This document shows positions 9,429 to 18,792 of a stretch of 64,000 nt of DNA, piece by piece. Each line of letters starts with the position of its first letter. Position 1 is the stretch's first letter. The notes under the pieces were generated by a model, which saw only the letters and a list, made by a program, of their open reading frames with translations, did not search any database and was not told the origin of the DNA. A program made the translations under genes and the position numbers. This stretch comes from Mesorhizobium sp. Root554 (lineage in GTDB: Bacteria > Pseudomonadota > Alphaproteobacteria > Rhizobiales > Rhizobiaceae). Where the stretch lies: contig NZ_LMGA01000001.1 of NCBI RefSeq assembly GCF_001427025.1, positions 2,033,222 through 2,097,221 of the forward strand. Reading direction: 5' to 3'.

Positions 9429-9728
9429 ATGTACGGCCTGATCGGAAAGATGCGGGCGCTGCCCGGCAAACGCGACGAGCTGATCGACCTTCTGCTGGAT
9501 ACCACCGGTGCGCTGCCGGGTTGCCTGAGCTATCTCATCGCGCGCGACCCCGCCGATACGACAGCCATCTGGGTCACCGAGGTCTGGACCGATCGGGAAA
9601 GCCACAAGGCGTCGCTGTCCATGCCGCAAGTACAGGATGCGATCACCCGGGCGCGGCCGATGATCGCCGGTTTCGAGTTCCAGATCGAAACCGAACCGGT
9701 CGGCGGCTTCGGCCTGCCCGCTGCCTAG
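9429..9728 (+). CDS. Putative quinol monooxygenase (ABM domain)
   Basis: A 99-residue single-domain protein of the antibiotic biosynthesis monooxygenase fold (YgiN-like). Features are the opening MYGLIGKMRALPGKRDEL, the central CLSYLIARDPAD and the WVTEVWTDRESHKASL segment that forms the dimer barrel. Such proteins oxidise quinols or similar small aromatics without a cofactor. AGAGGAGG precedes the ATG by a few bases. The upstream DsrE-like gene is on the same strand, so they may be co-transcribed, but no pathway can be inferred. Confidence 0.82.
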   Translation: MYGLIGKMRALPGKRDELIDLLLDTTGALPGCLSYLIARDPADTTAIWVTEVWTDRESHKASLSMPQVQDAITRARPMIAGFEFQIETEPVGGFGLPAA

Positions 9729-9822
9729 CGGGCACGCCGTCTGGGACGCAAAAAACGACGACATATCGGTTTTTTCGTCCGGCAGGGTTCGCTTTTTACC
9801 GCTTCGGGTCTAACAGGCGGCG

Positions 9823-10911
9823 ATGGATAGTATGCCGGAACCGTCCCGCGTCGAGCCATTGGCCCGTCTTGCGCCCGCAATTCAATGGCTTTTGATCCTT
9901 GTCGTCTCGCTGCTTTTCTCCGGCGCGCTTGAATTCGCTGAACTTCCCGCCGCCTTGCTGCTCGGTCCCATGTTCGCGGCTATCGTCGCCGGCACCAATG
10001 GCGCCACCGTCCGCGTTCCACGCCTTGCCTTCGCCGCAGCTCAGTCCGTGGTCGGCTGCCTGATCGCGAGTTCCATATCTCCCGGCATTTTTTCCGTTTT
10101 CTATGCCGACTGGCCGCTTTTCGCGGCTACCGTCTTCGCCACCATCGCCGCATCGAGCCTTCTCGGCTGGCTGATCAGTCGCTGGCGCATTCTGCCCGGC
10201 ACGACCGCCGTATGGGGGTCGGCGCCCGGCGCCGCCACCGCCATGGTGCTGATGGCCGGCGCCTTCGGGGCCGACCAGCGCCTTGTCGCCTTCATGCAAT
10301 ATCTGCGTGTCATCTTCGTCTCCATGGCGGCGGCCCTCATCGCCCGCATGTGGGTCGACACCACCGGCCTCGAACCCCCCGCCATTGTCTGGTTTCCACC
10401 CCTCGATCTGCCCGTATTTGCCGGCACCCTTGCCATCATCGCGGGCGGCGGCGTCGCCGGCCACCTGCTCCGGCTCCCCTCGCCCTATCTGCTCGGCACG
10501 ATGATCCTGGGCACTGCGCTCCATCTCGGCGCCGGCGTGCCTTTTCAGTTGCCGCAATGGCTGCTCGCCCTCAGCTATGCGCTGGTCGGCTGGTCGATCG
10601 GCCTGAACTTCACCCGAGCGATCCTGCTGCACGCCGCCCGCGCCCTGCCACAGGTCGTCGGCTCGATCCTCGCCCTCATCGCCTTCTGCGGCGGCATGGC
10701 TTGGCTGATCAGCCATCTGCTCGGCATCGATCCGCTGACTGCCTATCTGGCGACCAGTCCGGGCGGCATGGATTCCATCGCCATCATCGCCGCCGCATCG
10801 CAGAACGTCGACATCTCCTTCATCATGGCGCTGCAGACAGTGCGCTTCATGATCGTGCTGCTGCTCGGCCCCAGCCTGGCCAAGCTGGTTGCGCGGGCTG
10901 TCAAGGAATGA
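9823..10911 (+). CDS. AbrB-type membrane protein
   Basis: A 362-residue polytopic protein with about nine to ten hydrophobic segments and a repeated Gly/Pro-rich pattern. The two halves look similar (LLLGPMFAAIVAG near the N terminus; LLGTMILGTALHLGAG near the middle), as in the family annotated 'membrane AbrB duplication'. The conserved TSPGGMDSIAIIAA stretch is near the C terminus. Despite the name, the family is not the AbrB DNA-binding regulator; it is a predicted inner-membrane transporter of unknown substrate. Two start codons are close (ATG 9823 and 9832). It precedes the leu leader region by 99 bases. Confidence 0.78.
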   Translation: MDSMPEPSRVEPLARLAPAIQWLLILVVSLLFSGALEFAELPAALLLGPMFAAIVAGTNGATVRVPRLAFAAAQSVVGCLIASSISPGIFSVFYADWPLFAATVFATIAASSLLGWLISRWRILPGTTAVWGSAPGAATAMVLMAGAFGADQRLVAFMQYLRVIFVSMAAALIARMWVDTTGLEPPAIVWFPPLDLPVFAGTLAIIAGGGVAGHLLRLPSPYLLGTMILGTALHLGAGVPFQLPQWLLALSYALVGWSIGLNFTRAILLHAARALPQVVGSILALIAFCGGMAWLISHLLGIDPLTAYLATSPGGMDSIAIIAAASQNVDISFIMALQTVRFMIVLLLGPSLAKLVARAVKE

Positions 10912-10932
10912 AGCTGCCGGCCAAGAGCTTGA

Positions 10933-10968
10933 AGCGCGAGGCCCGGCAAGAGCGCGAGGCCCCGCAAG
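10933..10968. repeat. 18-bp tandem duplication
   Basis: Two adjacent 18-base units (10933-10950 and 10951-10968) starting AGCGCGAGGCCC differ at one base. They lie in the gap between the AbrB-type gene and the leu leader, outside any gene I support. Probably a simple slippage product. Confidence 0.7.
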
Positions 10969-11010
10969 ACGGACTTGCCACGTCTCGGCGCCTCCTGTAA
11001 GAAAGCCGCC

Positions 11011-11130
11011 ATGAAAATGCGCCCGTCCTCGACCGCACATACTGCGTCCGGCATTGCCGGCGAGACGTTGCGCGCGCTTGCCTCGACCCTTCTTCTTCTC
11101 GGCCTTATCGGCGATCGCCGGGCCCGCTGA
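11011..11130 (+). CDS. leuL: Putative leucine leader peptide
   Basis: A 39-residue frame from ATG 11011 to TGA 11128-11130 carries four leucine codons in a row (CTT CTT CTT CTC at 11089-11100) followed by Gly-Leu-Ile, and ends 139 bases before leuA. A run of the regulated amino acid just upstream of strong alternative hairpins is the hallmark of transcription attenuation, and leu leaders are known in proteobacteria. Only one moderate ribosome site is seen (GAAAG at 11001-11005). Translation from a later in-frame start is possible. No longer gene occupies this region. Confidence 0.78.
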   Translation: MKMRPSSTAHTASGIAGETLRALASTLLLLGLIGDRRAR

Positions 11131-11175
11131 AGGAGCGCCCGGCGATCGATATCGCCGGCTGGCACCCTGCTCCTT
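11112..11175 (+). promoter_or_regulatory. Alternative hairpins of a putative leu attenuator
   Basis: Hairpin A has a perfect 12-base stem (11112-11123 with 11137-11148) whose loop contains the leader stop codon. Hairpin B has a perfect 8-base stem (CCGGCGAT 11139-11146 with ATCGCCGG 11151-11158) and uses the 3' arm of A, so the two are exclusive. A further arm AAGGAGC (11130-11136) can pair with GCTCCTT (11169-11175) around B. No U-run follows, so the output may be Rho-dependent termination or control of translation rather than an intrinsic terminator. Confidence 0.6.
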
Positions 11176-11269
11176 GGCAAAACACATTCTGGAAACGACA
11201 ATCGGATAGAGGCGCCGCCTGGCGCGTGATCGCTCGACGCGGTCCGCCGGGGCGCCCGGAGAAGAGACG

Positions 11270-12988
11270 ATGAACGCAAGAACAGACGTACGATCCGCCG
11301 CGGCCAAGGGCATGCCGGACGCGCCGCGCAAATATGCGCCCTACCCCACGGTCGGACTGTCCGACCGCACATGGCCCTCCCGGAGGATCGAGAAAGCGCC
11401 GGTCTGGTGCTCGGTCGACCTGCGCGACGGCAACCAGGCGCTGGTCGACCCGATGGGCCACGACCGCAAGGCCCGCATGTTCCAGCTCCTGCTCGACATG
11501 GGTTTTCGGGAAATCGAGGTCGGTTTCCCGTCCGCCTCGCAGACCGACTTCGATTTCACCCGCTGGTGCATCGAGGAAGGCAACATTTCTGACAACGTCG
11601 ATCTGCAGGTGCTGGTGCAGTGCCGCCCTGAATTGATCGCGCGCACCTTCGAGTCGCTCGATGGAGCGAAGACGCCGATCGTGCATTTCTACAATTCCAC
11701 CAGCGAATTGCAGCGCCGCGTCGTGTTCGACAAGGACGTCGCCGGCATCAAGCGCATCGCCACCGACGCCGCCAAGATGATCACCGACATGGCGGCCAAG
11801 GCCGGCGGCGGATACCGCTTCCAGTATTCGCCGGAAAGCTTCACCGGCACGGAACTGGAAGTTGCGCTGGAGATCTGCAACGCGGTGGCCGAGATCGTCC
11901 GGCCGACGCCTGACAACAAGCTCATTGTCAACCTGCCGTCCACGGTGGAGATGGCGACGCCCAACACGTATGCCGACCGCATCGAATGGATGTGCCGCAA
12001 CCTCGACAACCGCGAGAACCTGATCGTCTCCCTGCATCCGCACAATGATCGCGGCACCGCCGTGGCGACGACCGAACTCGGCCTGATGGCCGGCGCCGAC
12101 CGGGTCGAAGGCACGCTGTTCGGCAATGGCGAGCGCACCGGCAATGTCGATATCGTCACGCTGGCGCTCAACATGTACACGCAGGGCGTCGACCCGTTAC
12201 TCGACTGCTCGGACATCTCGCGCATGAAGGATGTCTACGAATATTCGAACCAGCTGCGCATTCCCGAGCGCCATCCCTATGTCGGCGAACTCGTCTATAC
12301 GGCGTTCTCCGGTTCCCATCAGGATGCCATCAACAAGGGCATGAAGGCGCTGAAGAAGGCCAACACCGAACTCTGGGAAGTGCCGTACCTGCCCATCGAC
12401 CCGCAGGATGTCGGACGCAGCTACGAGGCGATCATCCGCATCAACTCGCAATCCGGCAAGGGCGGCATCGCCTATGTACTGCAGGCGGACTACGGGCTGA
12501 ACCTGCCGCGCAACCTGCAAGTCGAGTTCAGCCAGGAAATCCAGTCGATCACCGACGCCGAAGGCAAGGAAGTGCCGGTCAAGCGCATCCATGACCGTTT
12601 CGTCGAGGTCTATGTCGACCAGCCGGGCGGGCGCTTCAAGTTCCTCGACCATCACACCTATCCCGACACCGGGGTGAAGGGCCGCCGCATTGTCGAGGCG
12701 ATCATCCTCGACAACGGCAAGGAGATCACCATCAGCGGCAGCGGGACCGGCCCGATCGACGGCTTCGTCGATGCGCTCTCCCGTCATCTCGGCATCGACA
12801 TGTCGGTGCTCGACTATTCCGAGCATTCCCTCCAGCGCGGCTCCAATGCCTCAGCGATCTCCTATGTCGAGATGGAGTACCCCGGCGGCAAACTGTTCGG
12901 CGCCGGCATCAACACCAACATTGTCGCCGCTTCGCTCGAGGCGGTCGTGTCCGCCGCCAACCGCATAGCCGCAAAGGCTGGCAGCTGA
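11270..12988 (+). CDS. leuA: 2-isopropylmalate synthase
   Basis: Condenses acetyl-CoA with 2-oxoisovalerate, the committed step of leucine synthesis. The 572-residue length and the N terminus (APYPTVGLSDRTWPSRRI) fit the long class-2 LeuA. The catalytic TIM barrel has the metal-binding and substrate motif CSVDLRDGNQALVDPM near residue 47 and the HPHNDRGTAVA metal motif near 255. A C-terminal regulatory (LeuA dimer) domain occupies about 430-565 and is the expected site for feedback by leucine. The ATG at 11270 follows GAGAAGAGA. It sits directly behind the leucine-rich leader and hairpins, so attenuation is likely. Confidence 0.96.
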   Translation: MNARTDVRSAAAKGMPDAPRKYAPYPTVGLSDRTWPSRRIEKAPVWCSVDLRDGNQALVDPMGHDRKARMFQLLLDMGFREIEVGFPSASQTDFDFTRWCIEEGNISDNVDLQVLVQCRPELIARTFESLDGAKTPIVHFYNSTSELQRRVVFDKDVAGIKRIATDAAKMITDMAAKAGGGYRFQYSPESFTGTELEVALEICNAVAEIVRPTPDNKLIVNLPSTVEMATPNTYADRIEWMCRNLDNRENLIVSLHPHNDRGTAVATTELGLMAGADRVEGTLFGNGERTGNVDIVTLALNMYTQGVDPLLDCSDISRMKDVYEYSNQLRIPERHPYVGELVYTAFSGSHQDAINKGMKALKKANTELWEVPYLPIDPQDVGRSYEAIIRINSQSGKGGIAYVLQADYGLNLPRNLQVEFSQEIQSITDAEGKEVPVKRIHDRFVEVYVDQPGGRFKFLDHHTYPDTGVKGRRIVEAIILDNGKEITISGSGTGPIDGFVDALSRHLGIDMSVLDYSEHSLQRGSNASAISYVEMEYPGGKLFGAGINTNIVAASLEAVVSAANRIAAKAGS

Positions 12989-12999
12989 ACGCAATGCTT

Positions 13000-13029
13000 G
13001 CCCGGCTTGATCAATCCGATCAGCCGGGC
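13000..13029 (+). terminator. Inverted repeat after leuA
   Basis: GCCCGGCT (13000-13007) pairs with AGCCGGGC (13022-13029), and the stem can extend inward through a one-base bulge. It starts 12 bases after the leuA stop. No strong T-run follows, so it is a weak intrinsic terminator or an mRNA-stabilising hairpin. Confidence 0.5.
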
Positions 13030-13101
13030 ACCCAAGCTTTGCATTCGCAGTGACCCGATGATTGCCTTCCAAGAAAGACCGAAGCACAGTGGCGGTCGCA
13101 A

Positions 13102-13926
13102 ATGACTGACACTCCTTCGACAACCAATTCCGGGCTTTTTGCCGCCGAGCAGGACGGCAGTGGCCGAACTGGCGACAGGCAGACCGACAAACCACCAGTC
13201 GTTCTGCTGCACGGATTCGGCGGCTGCCATGCCATATGGCGCGATATCATTCGCAGTTTGGCCAACTCTGCGCGCGTGCTGGCTTACGATCTGCCGGGTC
13301 ACGGCCAATCATTGACGGGGCCCGGCGCAGGCTCCGCCCGACGCACCGCCGCCGCCATTCTGGCCGACCTCGCGTCCCGCGATATTCAGCACGTTCATCT
13401 GGTCGGTCATTCCATGGGCGGCGCCATCGCCACCCTCATGGCCGTGGCCGAACCTGAACGCGTTGCGTCGCTGACCTTGCTGGCCCCCGGCGGCGTGGGT
13501 GAGGAAATCAACGGCGCTCTGTTGCGCCGTTACGCCGCTGCGGTCGATGACGACGAAATCCGGCAGTGCCTCGCCGCGATGTCGGGACCGCAAGCGCAAA
13601 TCGCGGATGCCGCGCTCCACCCCTACCGAGAGATGCGGCGGCAACCCGGCCAGACCGCCATCCTGCTGGACATCGTCGGCATGATCGCGCGCGACGGGCG
13701 GCAGGGCGTCATCCCCGGCGAAATGCTGGCGGCGCTTCTCATGCCGGTCACGGTCGCCTGGGGCGACGCAGACCCTGTGCTGCCTTTCAAGCAAACCGAA
13801 AACCTGCCGCGGCACTTTAAGATCAGGCGACTTCCCGGTGTCGGACACATGCTTGTCTCGGAAGCCCCCAAGACCGTGACGGAGCTTATCCTCGCCGGCA
13901 TCCGACCCGCATGCCCCTTGCCCTGA
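13102..13926 (+). CDS. Alpha/beta hydrolase
   Basis: A 274-residue alpha/beta-hydrolase fold protein. After a variable N terminus of about 30 residues come the oxyanion segment VVLLHGFGGCHAIWR, DLPGHGQS, and the nucleophile elbow GHSMGG (Ser at about residue 114). The likely acid is Asp in WGDADPVLP and the base is His in GVGHMLV. The fold and the LHGFGG opening resemble the hydrolase subset related to acetoin dehydrogenase E2 C-terminal domains, but there is no lipoyl domain. The substrate is unknown. No operon partner is evident. Confidence 0.85.
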   Translation: MTDTPSTTNSGLFAAEQDGSGRTGDRQTDKPPVVLLHGFGGCHAIWRDIIRSLANSARVLAYDLPGHGQSLTGPGAGSARRTAAAILADLASRDIQHVHLVGHSMGGAIATLMAVAEPERVASLTLLAPGGVGEEINGALLRRYAAAVDDDEIRQCLAAMSGPQAQIADAALHPYREMRRQPGQTAILLDIVGMIARDGRQGVIPGEMLAALLMPVTVAWGDADPVLPFKQTENLPRHFKIRRLPGVGHMLVSEAPKTVTELILAGIRPACPLP

Positions 13927-13992
13927 CAAGGCCGGATGCATTCTGCTTCCGTTTATGTTAACCGGGTATTTACCATAATTGGGGCGCCTCCG

Positions 13993-14610
13993 ATGAAGGA
14001 AGCCAACGATACGACAGCTCTGCCTGACACGTCGCGGAAGCTGACCGACGCCATAAGGGACGTGAAGAACGCGCTGGCCGACCGCGACGACGTCGTCGTC
14101 GACATGCGCGAGGCGCATCGCATGCGGCTGGACCTGCTGGCGGCTGAGCTGGCGCCGGTCTTCGCCGACGTGTCCGCGGACATCGACAGTTTCGATTTCG
14201 TCGTATCGTCCGGTTTGCAGCCCCGCCTGTGGATCGATGCCGTCAGCCATGTCGCCATGGGCCGTGACCGGCGTACCTATCGCTTCCTGAAGGACACTCG
14301 CATCGGCCGCGTCGTGCTGGCGGAATCGACGGACATGAAGCCGGTGGTCGATCAGGTCACCAAATACGTCGCCGAGCGCATCGTCGAACGCCAGCGGATG
14401 ATGGAAGGCGGTGTCGAGCCCGCCATTGTCGATTTGAAACGCCCGGCCGTCCAGGAAGCCGAGCCGCCGTTAAAGGCTGTCTCGCGGCCGGACCGCTGGT
14501 CTGCCTTCTTCTCGGTGCTCGGACTGATCACCGCCGGCGCGCTCGCGGGGCTAGCGGTCTCGGCGATCCTCTTCTGGGACCGCATTTCGGCGATCAGGAT
14601 CAGTTTCTAA
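13993..14610 (+). CDS. Conserved rhizobial membrane-anchored protein, unknown function
   Basis: About 205 residues: a soluble, charged N-terminal domain (about 1-165) with predicted mixed helix and strand, then a single C-terminal hydrophobic helix (about 175-197) ending DRISAIRISF. This suggests a tail-anchored inner-membrane protein. ATG 13993 was preferred to an earlier in-frame start (13936) because the upstream part is not rhizobial-protein-like and overlaps probable promoter sequence, but the choice is uncertain. Its last 11 bases overlap the 3' end of the convergent metallophosphoesterase gene. I do not recognise a functional motif. Confidence 0.65.
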   Translation: MKEANDTTALPDTSRKLTDAIRDVKNALADRDDVVVDMREAHRMRLDLLAAELAPVFADVSADIDSFDFVVSSGLQPRLWIDAVSHVAMGRDRRTYRFLKDTRIGRVVLAESTDMKPVVDQVTKYVAERIVERQRMMEGGVEPAIVDLKRPAVQEAEPPLKAVSRPDRWSAFFSVLGLITAGALAGLAVSAILFWDRISAIRISF

Positions 14611-15529
14611 CCAGCGCCGACGCTGTATCCGACCGCAATTCGACCGTTTCGATGTCCGACGGCGGCATGGCCGCGCCTGTCAGGCCGCGGCGCGTCAGCC
14701 GCACCTGCCAACGCTCAGGCTCGCCTTCGATCTCGATGAGATTGTACTGCGACGGAGGATGCTTTCCGCCCGGCGCCTGGCCCGCTGCCGCGACGCCCAC
14801 GACCGGTATCTTCGCCTTGCCGCTGCCGATCGAATAGAGCGACGGCAGGTGCGAATGGCCGTGCAACACCAGTTCAGCGCCGTGCGTACCAACTGTCTTG
14901 TGGAACCGCCCGATGCCGAACAGGCGCTTGTGCTGCGGCACCGCGCCCCGCACCGGCGGATGGTGGATCATGACGACGCGGAACAGGCCGCGCCTGCCGG
15001 TTTCCTCCAGAATCCTGGCCATGCGCGTCGCCTGCCCGTCCTCGAAGAAGCCGTTGGCCATGAATGGCGCGGTCGCGCGCGCGGTGGAAACGCCGATCAG
15101 CGCCACATTGCCGCGCACCCGCAGATAGGGGAAGGAATGGCGGCCGACCGTCGCGTTGGCGCCGTCGCCCGCCATCCAGGCTGCCCACGACCGGCAGATC
15201 TTGTCGAAGGCGCCCGGCACATAGGCGTCGTGATTGCCCGGCACCACCGATACATCGTGCGGCGGCCCCAGCGTTTCCAGCCAAAGGCGCGCCATCTCGA
15301 TTTCACCGTCGAGCGCCAGATTGACCAGATCGCCGGTCACCGCCAGATGATCAGGCGCGTTGGCCTGAATGTCCGCGACAAGCGTATCGATCACCACATC
15401 ATGCATGTGCCGGCGGCGGTTGCGCTGCCAGTTCACGTAGCCGACGACGCGCTTGGAGGCGAGATCGCGATAGGATACATCGGGCAGAGGCCCCAGATGG
15501 ATGTCGGAGATATGCGCAAGCCTGAACAT
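14600..15529 (-). CDS. Metallophosphoesterase (calcineurin-like)
   Basis: A 309-residue calcineurin-type phosphoesterase with all five metal-site blocks: DIHLG at about residue 9, GDLVN near 69, GNHDAY near 98, MIHHPPV near 193 and LHGHSHLP near 230. It probably hydrolyses phosphomono- or diesters using two metal ions; cyclic nucleotides or lipid pyrophosphates are possible substrates, but nothing here decides between them. No signal peptide is visible, so it is cytoplasmic. The 3' end overlaps the convergent tail-anchored gene by 11 bases, and the next gene upstream is divergent. Confidence 0.88.
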   Translation of the reverse strand: MFRLAHISDIHLGPLPDVSYRDLASKRVVGYVNWQRNRRRHMHDVVIDTLVADIQANAPDHLAVTGDLVNLALDGEIEMARLWLETLGPPHDVSVVPGNHDAYVPGAFDKICRSWAAWMAGDGANATVGRHSFPYLRVRGNVALIGVSTARATAPFMANGFFEDGQATRMARILEETGRRGLFRVVMIHHPPVRGAVPQHKRLFGIGRFHKTVGTHGAELVLHGHSHLPSLYSIGSGKAKIPVVGVAAAGQAPGGKHPPSQYNLIEIEGEPERWQVRLTRRGLTGAAMPPSDIETVELRSDTASALVRN

Positions 15530-15582
15530 GTTTTCTTCTTACGGGAGGATTGCGCGGCTTTCCACTCACGCTTTGGCGCGCC

Positions 15583-16083
15583 ATGAGCATTGCCGACCCG
15601 GACAGGCAGTTTCGCCAGACCGGCTGGGCCGGTTTGCGGGCGAAGCTCTTCCATCTTTTCTTTGTGATCAAACGGCCGATGACGCTGGGCGTGCGCGGTC
15701 TCGTCCATGATCGCGAGGCCAATGCCGTCTTCCTCATCCGCCATACCTATGTGCCCGGCTGGCAGCTTCCCGGCGGCGGCGTCGAGACCGGCGAAACCCT
15801 CGGCGAGGCACTGGAGCGCGAGCTTGCCGAGGAAGGCAACATCGTCTTTACCGCGCCGCCCCTGTTGAAATCCGTACATTTCAACCGCGGCACCAGCCGG
15901 CGCGACCATGTCGGCTTCTATCTGATCGAGGCCTTCCGCCAGAGCGGCCCGAAGCTGGCGGACCATGAGATCGCCGAGGCGGGATTTTTCCCGCTCGATG
16001 CCTTGCCTGATGGGCTCACCCCCGGGACACGCCGGCGTCTTGCCGAAGTCTTCGACGGCGCGGTTCCCTCGCCTTACTGGTAA
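15583..16083 (+). CDS. NUDIX hydrolase
   Basis: About 166 residues containing a NUDIX box beginning GGGVETGETLGEALE and continuing RELAEEGNI. The consensus glycine after EE-x is replaced by asparagine (EEGNI), a mild departure that leaves the metal-binding glutamates intact. Such enzymes cleave nucleoside diphosphates linked to another group. ATG 15583 is the likeliest start; a TTG at 15550 sits too close to GGAGG (15544-15548). The stop at 16081-16083 directly abuts the end of the convergent glutathione transferase gene. Confidence 0.83.
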   Translation: MSIADPDRQFRQTGWAGLRAKLFHLFFVIKRPMTLGVRGLVHDREANAVFLIRHTYVPGWQLPGGGVETGETLGEALERELAEEGNIVFTAPPLLKSVHFNRGTSRRDHVGFYLIEAFRQSGPKLADHEIAEAGFFPLDALPDGLTPGTRRRLAEVFDGAVPSPYW

Positions 16084-17073
16084 CTACGCAGCCTTCGCCA
16101 GACGCGCGCGATCGTGGGGGGCGGCGTACTCGATCTCCGGCCCAACCGGGATGATCCCGGTCGGGTTGATGGTCGCGTGGCTCCCGTAATAATGCGCCTT
16201 GATATGGTGCAGATTGACCGTGCCGGCCACGCCCGGCACCTGGTAGAGTTCGCGCAGATAATTCGACAGGTTCGGATAGTCGGCGATACGGCGCAGATTG
16301 CACTTGAAGTGGCCGACATAGACCGGGTCGAAACGCACCAGCGTGGTGAACAAGCGCCAGTCCGCCTCCGTTATGACGTCGCCGGCAAGGTAGCGTTGCC
16401 GCGACAGGCGTGCGTCCAGAGTGTCCAGCGCCGCGAACAACTCGCCGAACGCTTCCTCGTAGGCCGCTTGTGTCGTCGCGAAGCCGGCGCGGTAGACACC
16501 GTTGTTGACCGCCGGATAGACCAGCGCGTTCACCGCATCGATTTCCTCGCGCAGCGCGGTCGGATAGAAATCGACGTGGGCGTCGCCCCATGCGTCAAAG
16601 GCCGAATTCAGCATTCGGATGATTTCGGCAGACTCGTTCGAGACGATGGTCTGTTCCTGCTTGTCCCACAGCACCGGCACCGTCACCCGGCCCGAATAGT
16701 TGGAGTCGGCCTTGATATAGATCTGGTGCAGGAACTGCAGGCCATAGAGCGTGTCGCCGGTGGCGCCATCCTCGGCGAGGAACGTCCAGCCATCCTTGCC
16801 CATGAAATGATGGACAACGGAAACGGAAATGACGTCTTCCAGCCGCTTCAGCGCCCGGAAGATCAGCGTGCGATGCGCCCACGGGCAGGCAAGCGAGACG
16901 TAGAGATGGTAGCGGCCGGGTTCGGCCTTGAACCCGCGCTGGCGGCCCTCAGCTGGCTGGCCATCGACGGTGACCCAGTCGCGCCACTGTGATTCCGCCC
17001 GCACGAACTTGCCGCCGCTTTCCTTGGTGTCGTACCAGCGGTCCTGCCATTTTCCGTCGACAAGCAAACCCAT
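16084..17073 (-). CDS. Glutathionyl-hydroquinone reductase-type glutathione S-transferase
   Basis: A 329-residue Xi-class glutathione transferase (YqjG/PcpF type), which reduces glutathionyl-hydroquinones with glutathione. The catalytic cysteine is C63 in the family signature SLACPWAHRTL. The C-terminal alpha-helical domain carries the conserved NGVYRAGFATTQAAYEEA and RFDPVYVGHFKCNL segments typical of this class. ATG at 17073 matches the family N terminus MGLLVDGKW. The gene is cytoplasmic, ends flush against the NUDIX gene, and probably has its own promoter in the 262-base gap before the GNAT gene. Confidence 0.9.
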   Translation of the reverse strand: MGLLVDGKWQDRWYDTKESGGKFVRAESQWRDWVTVDGQPAEGRQRGFKAEPGRYHLYVSLACPWAHRTLIFRALKRLEDVISVSVVHHFMGKDGWTFLAEDGATGDTLYGLQFLHQIYIKADSNYSGRVTVPVLWDKQEQTIVSNESAEIIRMLNSAFDAWGDAHVDFYPTALREEIDAVNALVYPAVNNGVYRAGFATTQAAYEEAFGELFAALDTLDARLSRQRYLAGDVITEADWRLFTTLVRFDPVYVGHFKCNLRRIADYPNLSNYLRELYQVPGVAGTVNLHHIKAHYYGSHATINPTGIIPVGPEIEYAAPHDRARLAKAA

Positions 17074-17335
17074 CGTACAGTCCCCGTTTCTACTGGCTCT
17101 ATGTAGGCGGAAATCTTCGCGTGCAAAGCTTTTGCGATGAACGCATCGTCAACAGATCGAAATGCGCGGAAGAACGATTGCCGGGGTCCGAATTTGATGC
17201 TAGCGGAACGCGCATGATGGATTTCCTGGCAAATGTCCGGTTCGACCGACGACGAAAGGCCGCCCGCGCTTGAAGCGCTGACTGGCGAACGCTGCCGTTT
17301 GCAGCACCTTTCTTCTTATCCGGAACGCTAAGACC

Positions 17336-17875
17336 ATGAGCCTTGCCGACGTTAAATACCTGCCGGAAAGCCCGGCCCACGATCCCGAAATCGACATCAT
17401 CAACGAAGAAGCCTTCGGGCCGGGACGCTTCGCGCGTGCCGCCTACAAGATCAGGGAAGGCGGTCCGCATGAGCGGAACCTTTCCTTCGTCGCGGTCGAT
17501 GGCGGCGCCGTCATCGCTTCCGTACGCATGACGCGCATCACCGCCGGCAAGGGCCGCGCCTTGCTGCTCGGACCGTTGGCGGTGCGCCCCGCCTTCAAGA
17601 ACCTCGGCATCGGACGTCATCTTGTCGCCATGTGCCTGGAAGCCGCCGCCAAGGCCGGCTGGCCCGCCGTGGTTCTGGTAGGCGACGAGCCATACTACGG
17701 CCCGCTCGGGTTCCAGCGGATACCGGCCGGCCGGGTTTCCATGCCGCGCCCGGTGGATTTCAACCGTCTGCTGGCGCATGAGATCATGCCGGGCGCGGTC
17801 GCAAAACTAGCGGGCGAGATCGCTCATGCGGGCGGGACGGAAGCTATCGCATCCGGCGACACAAAGGCGGCTTGA
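17336..17875 (+). CDS. GNAT family N-acetyltransferase
   Basis: A 179-residue single-domain acetyltransferase. The acetyl-CoA binding motif A is seen as [19 protein letters not shown] (about residues 80-98), followed by [18 protein letters not shown], which is typical of the YhbS-like (COG3153) branch. The acyl acceptor is unknown. A start at ATG 17336 fits; no strong ribosome site is seen directly before it. The next gene on the same strand starts 133 bases later, so they may be separate units. Confidence 0.85.
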   Translation: MSLADVKYLPESPAHDPEIDIINEEAFGPGRFARAAYKIREGGPHERNLSFVAVDGGAVIASVRMTRITAGKGRALLLGPLAVRPAFKNLGIGRHLVAMCLEAAAKAGWPAVVLVGDEPYYGPLGFQRIPAGRVSMPRPVDFNRLLAHEIMPGAVAKLAGEIAHAGGTEAIASGDTKAA

Positions 17876-18008
17876 CGCTCGCGGAAGTTGCGGCCTATTG
17901 CGGGCCGGAGCGCAAATACGCTCTCTATATTTGTCGGGCGACATTTGTGCTGTGGGGCGTCTTTATCCTGCGACAGGTCGCTTCAATTGCAGCAGGAGGA
18001 GGGAACGC

Positions 18009-18770
<762 letters not shown>

Positions 18771-18792
18771 TTGCCGGCTGGGCCTTGCAACG

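Noticed and set aside
9796..11331. Long minus-strand frame across the AbrB-type gene and leu leader
   Set aside because: Opposes a membrane gene and regulatory hairpins; low-complexity translation.
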